From assembly GCA_907163375.1 (NCBI GenBank), contig CAJQUW010012967.1:186001-250000 (forward strand): 64,000 nt of DNA, read 5' to 3'. The notes below the pieces were generated by a model that made no database searches, was not told the origin of the DNA, and worked only from the letters and a program-made list of their open reading frames with translations. Origin of the DNA: Prostheceraeus crozeri (Eukaryota; Platyhelminthes; Polycladida; Euryleptidae). Shown here piece after piece: positions 11,050 to 21,555 of this stretch. The translations under genes were made by a program, and so were the position numbers. Every line of letters begins with the position of its first letter. Position 1 is the first letter of the stretch.

Positions 11050-11711
11050 ATGGTAAACAATTCGAACAGAATCATGGAACCAGCTACTTCGCGGAGAGAA
11101 CCTGAGCACAATGTCAGAGTCCCATTACATGAAGAAGGTGGATGCATCGGAGAAAGGTCTCCGATTTTCGCCTCTTACAATAGCGATGGTGAATGGAGAC
11201 AATTGGCTACAAGTTTAGATGTGGAAACGTCGACTGCATATCGATGGATTCGCGAAGGCGAAAAATCTGACCGACGAGGAGGAAACTGAACGATGATCAT
11301 CGTCAGTTTCTAATCACAAGAATTGAGGATAATCCAAGAGTAACTCTGAATGATTTGAAGAATCAATTGAATTCAACATGCCATACCGGTATTGATGATG
11401 TTATTCAGGAGGATAAGTTTCGGATGCATTTCATTTTGCGGCTGGCACCATACAGCTCGATGCTAAATCCAATCGAGCGAGCGTCGTGATGTCTAAAAGC
11501 CGCTGTGAAAAGCAAACTTGCAGAGCAGATGCAGAGTATACTTTCCAGCGATCATGCGGGCATCAGTCAAACTGAAGCGAGATTACGACAGCTTGAGAGT
11601 GCAGTAGTCAACTCAATGCCAGAAATAACACCGAGCAAATGTGCGAATTTCGTGGCGTCCATCCAGAACCTACTCCCTAGTGTGTTGAACCTAGAGGACG
11701 CTCAGTTCTAA
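11050..11711 (+). pseudogene. decayed IS630-type transposase of the outer transposon
   Basis: The first segment (11050-11289) has a helix-turn-helix, GEWRQLATSLDVETSTAYRW. After a frameshift, KLNDDHRQFLITRIEDNPRV continues the DNA-binding region. The core with the two catalytic Asp residues is deleted. The sequence resumes near the third motif, LAPYSSMLNPIERAS, where the Glu of the DDE triad lies; a stop codon follows, then a C-terminal segment (11505-11711) ending NLEDAQF. The internal deletion, frameshift and stop show it is dead. Its motifs differ from the inner transposase, so the two elements are separate families of the same superfamily. Confidence 0.8.
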
Positions 11712-11964
11712 ATCATTCAATTATGTAATTTACGTGTGTGTGATTACAAGCGAAAACTATCTTTGGAAGCAGAATTCTTTTATTTGTTGTTCAAATGGGT
11801 GAGAGATTTATTAAATATAGGATAAACTGCTGGGATTATACAGTACATGCTATGTCTATCAATTGATTCGCCGTCATTAAATTACGTTTATTTAATGTTT
11901 AATGTTTTACGTCTTTTAATACAGGTAATTCTCCAAACAACAAAGTTGTGTTAGTTAAAAGACC

Positions 11965-12475
11965 GAAGCATTATACGTAAGGTAAACGCATAAACACCTT
12001 GTGTCGATATACTTTAGTACATGTACATCATGCTTTGAAATTAAGATAGTGAGTTTCATAAACGTACTTATGATAAAAACTATGAACTACAGTCATTATC
12101 AACATCCAGACATAGGCTACTGCCCTACCGTCTTGGCCTGTCAGGTGTATGATTTTAGTAAGGATAAACTGTCAAAAGTAGGGAAAAAATCATTAGAAAT
12201 AAATTCTCGTTTTAATTTTGACTATTCTCATTTTGATATTGACTATTCTCATTTCAATGTTGACTATTCTCATTTTGATATTGATAATTCCCATTTTGAT
12301 ATTGACAATTCCCATTTTGATATTGACAATTCCCATTTTGATATTGACTATTCTCATTTTGATATTGACAATTCCTATTTTGATATTGACAATTCTCATT
12401 TCATTGACTATTCTCATTTCAATCTGGACTATTCCCATTTCAATTTTGGCTGTTCTCAATTTAATGTTGAAAAGG
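11965..12475. repeat. right TIR of outer transposon with expanded 21-bp minisatellite
   Basis: The stretch 12209-12430 holds about ten units of a 21-bp repeat close to gacAATTCCCATTTTGATATT. It can be read open in several frames on both strands because 21 is a multiple of 3 (for instance HFDIDNS repeated). The outer edge ends TTAATGTTGAAAAGG. The left TIR has only about half as many units. Confidence 0.9.
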
Positions 12476-12951
12476 TATAGTTAATGAGCCTATGAGCATT
12501 AAAGTAAAATAGTTACCCATCGAATTGTTAAATTAACAAACCTTACCTCTCCAAGATTGTCATGATAGGTTGGATTTGTAAAATACTTTTATTTATTCTG
12601 TATTATTGCTATTATGGTCAGTCAATTCAGTGGTAATTTCTTCCATACTGTAAAAATTCGCTCAGGTGGTGCTGGGTCTCAACTCGAGTTCCTTTAATAA
12701 AATCAAAACTGCATACACAATGAGATTTAATAATGCTGAGTTGCTACTCTACCTAACATACTCACTCCATGCGTTAACCCTATTCTAAAGGTCTCTGAAG
12801 ATTTCAGAAGACAATTACGAAATAAATATCGTGTGAAAGCGATTTACCTTAGCTATATCAATGCTGGACTTTGAAACGTATTAGGATTCCAAGACTGTGG
12901 AGAATCGCTGAAACATTGCTAACAAAGAAATGGAAATTAGATGATTCATGT

Positions 12952-13128
12952 GGTCTCCGCGGCACAGTAGTCAGGCGCTTGACCTAACAATCGCTTGGTC
13001 TAGAGGTCGAGCCCCAAAAGTGTCGGCAGAAAGATCATGTGGACTAAAAGTGCAACAACGCTCCATCGAAAATCTGCCTAGTCTAGCACCGTCCAAGTCC
13101 CCAGTTGGCGGGTAGTGACGTTGAACCA
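12952..13128 (+). repeat. tRNA-derived SINE, copy 2
   Basis: Starts GGTCTCCGCGGCACAGTAG, has the B-box-like GAGGTCGAGCCCC, and ends GGGTAGTGACGTTGAACC. It is diverged, with a short deletion in the middle (the AAGTCGGCAGGAAGG block is reduced). Confidence 0.8.
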
Positions 13129-14673
13129 GCATCTTTTGGCGAAACCATTTCAATTTCATATCGTGGACACGATGTGTGACTTCATGGCCACATATACCGA
13201 AACTAGTCAGTTACAAGACACGGTTAAGAATAATCATTCAATTTATCAATGGGGATCATTGATCAGTTTTATTTATACAAATTGAAAATCTTTTCAAGCA
13301 GCATAATGAATGAGTGATGAAGTAAATAAAAAAATACCGAATCTGCAATTTGCACTCATATTCTTGATCATTTTAATGACAAGATAATATCTCATGTCTG
13401 TCATTCGATTGTCACAATCAGCGTCAGAGGAGCAAAGGTTTGGAAAATCTCAGGTAATGTGATTTTGAATTTAAAATTTTATTCGGCAATAACATACGAA
13501 TGATCATAGCACTACAATGGCAGATGTTGTGTTGTCAATCGCTGATAATATGTGTATTAATTACAGAGAAAATGAGGAAATGGCTTGCATTGTTGCCAGT
13601 AAGTGTTAGTCATATCTTGGTTATGATAATTATGCACTCAATTCAATAACATGTTGGCGTGAAATGTACGCTATCCTCTGGATTATGGTTTTGAAAAGAC
13701 TGACTAGCTTCAAAGGGACGAATGCTTGTCATGACCAACGCTAATTTAATAGCATTTACAATCCTAGGCATTGAGCTTCTATTTCTTCCGATAAGAATTC
13801 GACAAGTTGAATTGCAAAACTGAACGCAACTGTCAAGTTTGGTTTTGTGGAATTGGGAATCCATTATTCAGTTTGATTTCGCCACGCAGACAACTTGTAC
13901 TCATCTTTATGTAATGTGGAGGATTTGAATCCCAAGAAAAAAAGAAAGATCATTAGTTGTCTCCCAAAAATATGTTTGCTGCTAAAATTACTTCATGATT
14001 AAATTAAAATTAATTGATGATTCATATTTCCATTGCATCTTTTCTTATTTGCGATTAGCGAGCTAAGTCTGAGCTACAGAGATTGAGCTATCATGGTAGC
14101 GGCTAGTGGCGGGACTGCCATTACATTGCTATGTACCTTGTCTGCTATTGCCAGATCTATCTTAGATTTTGAAAGCTTTATTTGAATCATATATGGCTTG
14201 CCAGGAGCCGACTGTAGCAGACGAAATACTGGGTAGTTATTATCTGGCTATTAATAAGATCAAGAATATAAGTTCATATTGCATATTTGGTTTTTTATTT
14301 ATTTCATTGCTTAATCATTGTACGTGTATTATGGCGAACGTGTCGCATGAAGAACAGTGCATAAATGATTTTTTTTCAGTTTTTAATTCAAGTAATCCAT
14401 CTTGTGTCAGTAATGATGCCAAACTATTGCGTTCCTCAATCGGCACTTTTATCTAGTTGTTCTTTATGTCCTCAAATTGCATGTGAACAGCTTTGAGATA
14501 GAAATCTAATAAATCCTCACAATAATCTTAATAAAGTGCTATGATTATGCAAAGAAAGGTCTCATGTCGTTTCTGCATTGAGGTCAAATATTTGACAAAG
14601 TAACTACTTTGGAAGATATTGACCGATCTTGTAGCTAATAATTGCATTCTTTCAATTGTCAATCTTCGTGCAG

Positions 14674-14802
14674 AGAACATGGAGGCAAATCGACAGCCAA
14701 CAACCCAAGCCTTCAACAGTAATACCTACAGCAATCGATCAGCTGCTCAAACCAACCAAGCAATGGCTGCTGCAAGTTGGCGAGAGCAGTTTGCTAACCC
14801 AG
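14674..14802 (+). CDS. VCL: vinculin exon, Q/N-rich linker (exon C)
   Basis: A 129-nt exon starting after cgtgcag. Its first two bases complete a Glu codon with the last base of exon B. It encodes NMEANRQPTTQAFNSNTYSN and then RSAAQTNQAMAAASWREQ. This is an Ala/Gln/Asn-rich segment with no direct vertebrate counterpart, placed where the vinculin neck should be. The donor is gtcgga, weaker than the others. It was chosen because it leaves one base (phase 1), exactly what the next recognisable exon needs. If it is not used, the frame stays open to 15056. The call rests on position, phase and composition, not on residue similarity. Confidence 0.65.
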
Positions 14803-16749
14803 GTCGGATTAATGTTTCTCGCATGAATACTGTATTGCGTATCGGTTTCGAATGCTATCATCAAACTTGCCTGATGATCGTGAATTTCTTTTACATGTGG
14901 CTGGAAGGGAACTTCATTGAAACGACACAATTGACATGCAACGTAGTGGTTAACAATACTCCTGAAAATGGTTGCTTCACAAAAGTTGTCATATTCATGC
15001 AAAACATAATCTTTGACGCTTGGTCTCGGTCTTTGAGACTATTCGACACAAGATAATTCATTTTGTCAAAATTTTAGTGGAAGAGAAACTTTTTGGTTTC
15101 GATAAGACAAATTTTATTTGAAATACCACGACAGGCCTTCGGAGTCCAGCGCCTTCTCACGTTGGTGGTAGTAGTTTAGTGTCAATACAGCTTCAACACG
15201 CGAATGAGCCCACAGAGAGGTATTTTCAGGATACATGTCCTCCGACACTTTATTCCGAGGCCAACATGTCGACCTCCTGGCTTCAATCTCCGAAGATCTA
15301 GATGGGTACATTGAAGTCCATTGCTCTCTGCACATGGTCGATGTTTCTTATCGACCTCTCACAATCTAATGGCTGTATGTGTGGACAGCAACAGACGGCA
15401 GCCTACGTCCTAAAGTTCGAATGGCTTGGACTGCGAGGTTGTTTTATTATATCGAATGACATGCGTGTTTTAGTCAAAATTTACGATTCGTGAGATGAGA
15501 AATATGAGATCGGCGATAGGCAAGGAGGTCCAATGTGATCGCATTTGAGTGCATGTTGGACTGTTTGAGAATATGCAATGGAGCAATGGTCGGACATTGG
15601 GAGGCCCCAAGAACACGTAGAGGCGATAAACGACTAACATCTGTACGCAGTCAATTGAGTTGGAACCGCGCTGCACGTGGCAGTTGATGACCGGGAGGGT
15701 GCACACTCCAAGCTAGCAGATAAGGTTGCAGGTTGCAGAACTGGGGATCGCTGTACAGGACTTCATTCAGCGGGTATGAGATGACGGACGCCTTTTTGTA
15801 CAGATTTTTTGTACGGTGTTGATTACAAGTCCTGATGGATGCCATATTCAGATGAATTCCCAATTAATACTGTATAATGTGTTTGACGCCCGTTTACTGT
15901 ACACCAATTGTGTTGCTTCAGTGGAGTCTCCTGCCCGACTTTTGGTCAACACGTCATATCAATTAAAATGTATGCTTCGTTCTGTAGCATCTTTTTCATT
16001 AGTTGAGCATACTACTTATCAAAATATAACAAGTAGACGCTTAAAATAGATCCTTGAAAATAGATGTAGGATTTCTCAATAGCGGCAATGTCTTTGAAAC
16101 TTAAATACTATAGCTGTCTTATTCTAAAGCAGTATAGTTTATTTCATGTCTGTCGTCTGTCGTACATTCATGCATCTTGCAAATAGTGAGATTATTTTGT
16201 CTTCATGACGCAAACGAGTTGTCAGAAAGGAACACACTTTTGGCATTGCATTCACTCTATACTGAATTGCCATTTCATCAGAGGATGCTGTTGATTAAGA
16301 TGTAGGCGTGTATTCCAAAACAGATGTAGTTTCCGTGTAATCTTGGAACAATAGTAGAATAGTGAATAGTAGCCGTAAATTTCAATCGCAAACCGGTCTG
16401 AACGCTTACCATCAAAATAGCGAATTCATTTTGATTTTCAATGCCAAAATGCTGTTTTGAATGCATTCGAAATCGGTCGTAAACTTTGGAACTTTCTGCA
16501 CGCGGTTGGTTACTTGATATTCATAAAGACAAAGTTACAGCTCTGTGTTTCAGTTGTTTCTGCATGTCTGTTTTATTTCGACTCATTTGGTAATGCTGCA
16601 CATTTTCATTTATCATTTGATGAGTCATGTTATTCAGTATCAAAAGTAGTATGCTAATTAGGAATTTGATTCACAAAGTTAAAAAATGCGAGCGCAGTTG
16701 CGAAATTCATTACATGTATTTGAAAAACTCATATTTTTGCATTTCCCAG

Positions 16750-17060
16750 TAACATATCTTCTTCCAATCTTCTCGAAGGACGGCCGTCTATTGATGGTTG
16801 CTTTCCATTTTCCTCAATCTTTTATGTCTTCCTCTTGTGGCTGTGCAAAACTGCTGCAACAGTCCCCTTCCAGGTCTTCGTAGGGTGGCCTCTCTGGCAG
16901 CGTGCCCAAAACCACAGCCTGTTCCGGCGAATAGCGTCCGTAATGGAGTCGATGCTCAATGCTACAATGCTACGTATAGCTCGTCATTCTTCTTTTTTGT
17001 CTCAATGATCTTCAGCCCATCCATCTCACCATTCTTATATCTGCTTTTCTAAGACGCTCC
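16750..17060 (-). pseudogene. LINE 3'-end remnant 1
   Basis: On the minus strand, between about 16940 and 16820, one frame gives IRRNRLWFWARCQRGHPTKT followed by WKGTVAAVLHSHKRK. This resembles the post-reverse-transcriptase C-terminus of many non-LTR retrotransposons (…RRNRLRW…GRPKKTW…). Stops and frameshifts interrupt it, and no reverse transcriptase core is attached. Confidence 0.55.
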
Positions 17061-17399
17061 GCTTGTTCAGCACAGAGACCCACGTCTCACATTCGCATCA
17101 TGCGTTGTTAGACGATGTCTGCGTGCATTCTTCTTTTTACCTTCAACAACCGAGTTATTGATGTGAAAAAGACGAAAGTTCTTTAAACCTATCCGCGTCG
17201 ATTTCTGGCAGTTACTGCTGACTGTCAAGCAAAGCAATAAAATCGAAATAAGGTATTGAATTGGTAAGGAGAGCACGAGCGCTTTCGTGGTCTCTATTCA
17301 TGTGCAGCTGACAAAGTTGAGATGCAACCACAAGGGATTAGTTGGAAAACGTGACTCCTTCCTGTTCGTTCATCTTTAAGACACAGCTCTTGCTTACTT

Positions 17400-17855
17400 A
17401 CTTTTTCTTTTTCGTTTTACGTCCATTATCCATTCTTCGTAAGGGAGGACGGTTTTTCCACAAACCACAGTTGGCAGTATCACTCTCCTTCAGGCCAAGC
17501 TCCTTGCAATCAGCAAGTACCGTTTCGTCCCACGTCTTCTTAGGGCCGCCTCTCTGCGTTGGTCACGTTAGGTCCACGCCATACGCCTTCTTGACACGGT
17601 TTCGGATAACATGCCCTAACCATCTAGGACGGTTCCTTCTCAAGACGGCCTTGATGTCTTCTATTCCAAGATGCATGGAAGAAACGAATCTGTCCTTCAA
17701 AGATACGCCCATAATGCAACGGATCATTCTGCGGTCTGCTGTCACCGTTATTTGCTGACCTTCGACTTTCATGGGCACATTTTGCTGCCGTATATCATGC
17801 ACCTTTTCACACATAACGGCTCCTTTTCTAAATTTGTCTCAAGTGATAAATAATT
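17400..17855 (-). pseudogene. LINE 3'-end remnant 2
   Basis: The minus-strand frame 17814-17563 reads ADRRMIRCIMGVSLKDRF, then LGIEDIKAVLRRNRPRWLGH, a classic C-terminal motif of non-LTR retrotransposon ORF2. After a frameshift it continues GGPKKTWDETVLADCKELGL and ends near 17400 with WKNRPPLRRMD. The upstream reverse transcriptase is absent, consistent with 5'-truncated retroposition. Confidence 0.75.
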
Positions 17856-19102
17856 CTTTTTTGACTGCGGGTTTTAGCATTGACTGCATTGATCGAACAG
17901 ACAGGAAATTGGAGTCAGAATTAAAGATATTTACCTCGCTGGCTTCACTATCATGTTACATGCAATTCAGTAGCTTGTACTCCATCCTCATCTATTTGTA
18001 GACAAGCTGTTTAATGTTTTAATGTAATTCATTGGTTGGCAATATTTTCCTCCTGATCTCCGATTTTGCTCTTCTTCCACAAAGCAAGTACATTCCGGAA
18101 GATCTGACCATCAATCGGCTGCAAACCTGAGCTCTGTATCCAAAAGGAATTCATCTGTAGCTTTGCTGATTGACAGTTCAGTAGCACGTTTGTGAGTTGT
18201 GTTCTCCAGTTTTCATAGGTGGTTGAATTCCCACTTTAGTCGTTGGACATGAAAAGGGACCACAAAAGCGCTCGTGGTCGCACTAATTACATGGTTTTGA
18301 TTTCGGTGTTCACTGCCTAAGGGTGTTCATTCTGACGAATGAATGCTTTTGGTGACTTTTGTTATCAAATGCATTGGTTATCATAACTGTTGTAGATTTC
18401 TAAAGTACATGTTAATGTCTATCAATCGTATTATATTATCCTATTGAACACTGTTCTTCTCCAATAGTTTCTCATTTCTGCATCTCTTGCGTAATTTCGA
18501 AGGACATACACTGAAGATGTTTATGGACCTTGCATGGATGATTTTCATCGACATGATAAAGTATTTGGACCTTGTTCTGCAATATAGAGAGTCCTGCAAG
18601 ATGATTGATGAATAGTCTACTTTAAGCATTGTTATTGTGATTGCAGTTACTTAAAACTGTCAGGTTTTCGTTATGTTCGATTTAGAATTTTTGATCACAC
18701 TTTGCTCACGCAATTTGAATTGACACGTCATGAACGTATACATACATCCGCGAGCATGCTCTCAAAATACATTTTATCTTAACAATTCATCAAGAAAGTC
18801 ACTCATGTGATGAAATGCTTATTTATATAGTACTTATTTGCATATAGGCATATGCGATGATGATAACAATCTCTTTCAATCTATAATTAAAATGTTAATC
18901 AACGAAATATCATTCCATGAAAAATGTGCTAAATAAGCTACTTGAAAAACACAAAAAATGACGGTGTCAGGATGACAGCCGATTTCCGGCTCTTGTTTTA
19001 GGGGAAGATCTAAAATTCTCACTTTTTTGCATTTTGCGGGAGTTTGGCAGCGACGTTGTCGAAATGGATCGCATAGTTCTTCGGAATGTCGCCAATATTT
19101 AA

Positions 19103-19773
19103 GGCTGTCCCGAACGAGCTTCTGCTGTGATCGAGGCCGGAAATGAGACTTTCACAGAATGATGCACACCTTATGCCTACTACGAATCTGCGCGTCTGCC
19201 GAGCTCTGTCTGGTTCCTCTTCCTGTCAGACAGGATCAAAGAGAAGCACACTGATTCAATAGGACGCAGATTGCAGTTTTAGGTTAAAATGAAATTTTCT
19301 AAATTTTTGCTTATTTAGCTAAAAATACTAAGCATGGAGCCATAACTTTTCACATTGAAAGGCTATGTAGGTCGCTTCCTATGATGTACATTTGCTATTA
19401 TCATGTTTCTGTTCGGCAATTCATGCGAAAGTGTGGTTAAATGTGAAAATTGCCCAAAATGCTTGTATTTGCCGACATTGGGAGGCTTGCCAAATCTGAG
19501 TGTGTTTAGCCTCATAGACAATGGTGCATGAACATGATGGGATATGACCTGAGGCCATTTCATGTCAAAAATTATGACTCACTTTAGGCTTAATCAGAGA
19601 AAATATTTTATTTTTTACCTAACGCTTCAATCTGCGTCCCATTGGATTAACATGTCTTTTCTTTGTTCCCGTCAGACGTGAAGATTCGTGGTAGGTACAT
19701 CGTGTACATCATCATGTGAAATCCTCATTTTCGGCCTCGTTCCCTGCAGCAACTCGCTTCGACTGCTGGACTA
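19103..19773. mobile_element. fold-back (palindromic) element, copy A
   Basis: A long imperfect palindrome. The left arm holds GAGGCCGGAAATGAGACTTT and GTCAGACAGGATCAAAGA; the right arm has matching inverted sequence (GAAATCCTCATTTTCGGCCT). The arms are over 250 bp with a small central spacer around 19440. It has no ORF of note. It is the older, more diverged relative of the 20676-21383 element: internal motifs such as tcatgtcaaaaattatgact are shared. Confidence 0.75.
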
Positions 19774-20675
19774 TAGGGAATGTATGAGATTCTGTCTATT
19801 CATCTTATGTCTATTTCGCGAAATCCAATAATTCATTACGCATAAATGCTTCATTTTCTACGTTTAACAACGCTCGTGCATTGACTACGGTCTTATGTTT
19901 CGTTTCCTCAATTATGTCTCTTGAGTGATAATGCATTGTGGTGTGAAAATGGCGTGATGTATTTGGTTGAAAAGTCAATTGCATTTTCACCATATAATTT
20001 AATTAAGCTAAGCGGTTTTTATCAGGCGTGACTGTCCATCTCTATGTAAACATAGGACGCACGTGACTGACCTGGCTCTTCCATGGAACGTATGGTCGCA
20101 CGTGTGACGTAGCCTGTATTTGCCTCTCTTCTCATGAATGTTATTCACGTTGATGTACCCGTCGTGGCCAAATCACCTGCTGGGTCCCTCTCGTAATGTC
20201 CAGCCGAAACATGTCAAGGTTTTAAATAACTTGTCTGACTTCAATTTTCTTCATTAAATTTCGCATGATGTTCTCCACGTTGTTCTTATTCAAAATTTGT
20301 TGATGCTATTTTTTGTCTCCTTTTAAAGTGCAATAAATCCAGTCGGAAAACTCATGATAAGTTGCGAAATTCTATTTCAAAAATTGTAGGCCTTTCACTT
20401 GCGACAATGCTTTTGCATAATTTAATTAATTTTAATCAGAGATGACTGAGTGCGATTTATGGAATTGTTGTAGTTGTAGTGAAAATAAAATTTGAAAAAT
20501 CAGATAACAGGTCTTCAGGTACTGTCTATTTATTATCATTACGTGTATTAAATAATCGTAGTAAGATTTGTTTCAAAAGCTACAAATATACATGTGTAGT
20601 TATTATGCATTTAAATTAATAATGCATTTAATGCATCATTGCATCACGTCTCTTCGGGTGCAGAGGCGATCCGTA

Positions 20676-21383
20676 TAGTCCAGCAGCCAGAACGAGTTTC
20701 TGCAGGGAACGAGGCCGAAAGTGAGACTTTCAGAGAATGATGTCCCTATGCCTACTTCGAATCGGTGCGTCTGCCGAGTTCTAGTGAGTTCCTCTTGTCA
20801 GACAGGATCAAAGAAAAACACATGTAAATCCAATGGGACGCAAATTGCAGTTAAAATGAACTTTTCTATGTTTTCTCTAATTAAGCGATAAGTACTAAGC
20901 CCACAGTCATAATTTTTTGCATGGAATGTCTTCAGGTAATTTCCTGTCATTTTCATGCACCCCTGTCTATAAAGCTAGACACATTTAGATTTGGCGAGCC
21001 TTTTAGTGTCGGCAATCATAAACATTTTGAGCAACTTTTTCACATTCAACCACATTCTCGTATACATCGCCGATCAGAAGCTTCATAATATCACGTGCAC
21101 ATCATGGGAAATGACCTGAAGACATTCCATGTCAAAAATTATGACTGTAGCCTTAGTACTTTTCGTTTAACACATACAAAATTTCATTTTAGCCAAAAAC
21201 TGCAATCTGTGTCCCATTGGATTTACATGTGTTTTTCTTTGATCTTGTCTGACAAGAAGAGGAACTCACTAGAACTCGGCAGACGCACCGATTCGTAGTA
21301 GGAAGCATAGGGGGCACATCATTCTGTGAAAGTCTCACTTTCGGCCTCGTTCCCTGCAGAAACTCGTTCTGTCTGCCGGACTA
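20676..21383. mobile_element. fold-back (palindromic) element, copy B
   Basis: A 708-bp palindrome. The ends read TAGTCCAGCAGCCAGAACGA from the left and TAGTCCGGCAGACAGAACGA from the right (reverse complement). The arms extend inward for more than 300 bp through GGCCGAAAGTGAGACTTTCA and GTCAGACAGGATCAAAGA. The same three bases, GTA, flank both ends (20673-20675 and 21384-21386) and may be a target-site duplication. There is no coding capacity, so it must depend on a transposase from elsewhere. Confidence 0.78.
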
Positions 21384-21555
21384 GTAGGTCTGTCCTACAC
21401 TTGGCCTGCATCACATGCGGTGGAGATCGATGAGATCCGTTCTCTCAGACCTGCCATCAACATTCAACATACTGCAAATTTTTAATCACAGTTACAGTAA
21501 TCAAGCCGAATACGAAACGTTTTTGACATTCCTTCTGCTTCGAATTGGTTTATTA

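Larger units (their letters stand above)
8202..12475 (+). mobile_element. degenerate IS630/Tc1-type transposon with tandem-repeat TIRs (outer)
   Basis: Long terminal inverted repeats bracket this unit. The left arm (8202-about 8570) and the right arm (about 11965-12475) both begin, from outside, CCTTTTCAACATTAAATTGA. Each then runs through a 21-bp-type tandem repeat (GAATAGTCAATATCAAAATG on the left) and a non-repeated part ending near TGCTTCGG. The right arm is longer because its tandem block is expanded. A decayed transposase (11050-11711) lies inside, and a second transposon (8831-11035) has inserted into it. Removing the insert leaves about 2.07 kb. I could not find a convincing target-site duplication, and the left end abuts dispersed repeat A. 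Confidence 0.72.
1167..14673 (+). other. vinculin intron 2 (13.5 kb, repeat-rich)
   Basis: Phase-1 intron with donor gtgaga and acceptor cgtgcag. It contains a truncated Tc1 copy, a SINE, a dispersed repeat, an 85-bp direct repeat and the nested IS630-type transposons, all listed separately. Remaining stretches: 1167-1974 shows nothing beyond AT-rich intron; 2246-4957 likewise except a possible Penelope-like end near 2880-2935; 5984-6600, 6786-7634, 12476-12951 and 13129-14673 show no coding similarity or repeat that I recognise. ORFs of 60-100 codons occur throughout but have no family features. Confidence 0.8.

Noticed and set aside
12001-12480. 159-residue repeat protein (HFDIDNS repeats)
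   Set aside because: The open frame is a by-product of the 21-bp minisatellite in the transposon TIR; comparable open frames appear on the opposite strand and in other frames.
14619-15056. 145-codon ORF as an independent gene
   Set aside because: Its first part coincides with the phase-compatible vinculin exon C; the extension past 14802 is low in similarity to anything and best read as intron.
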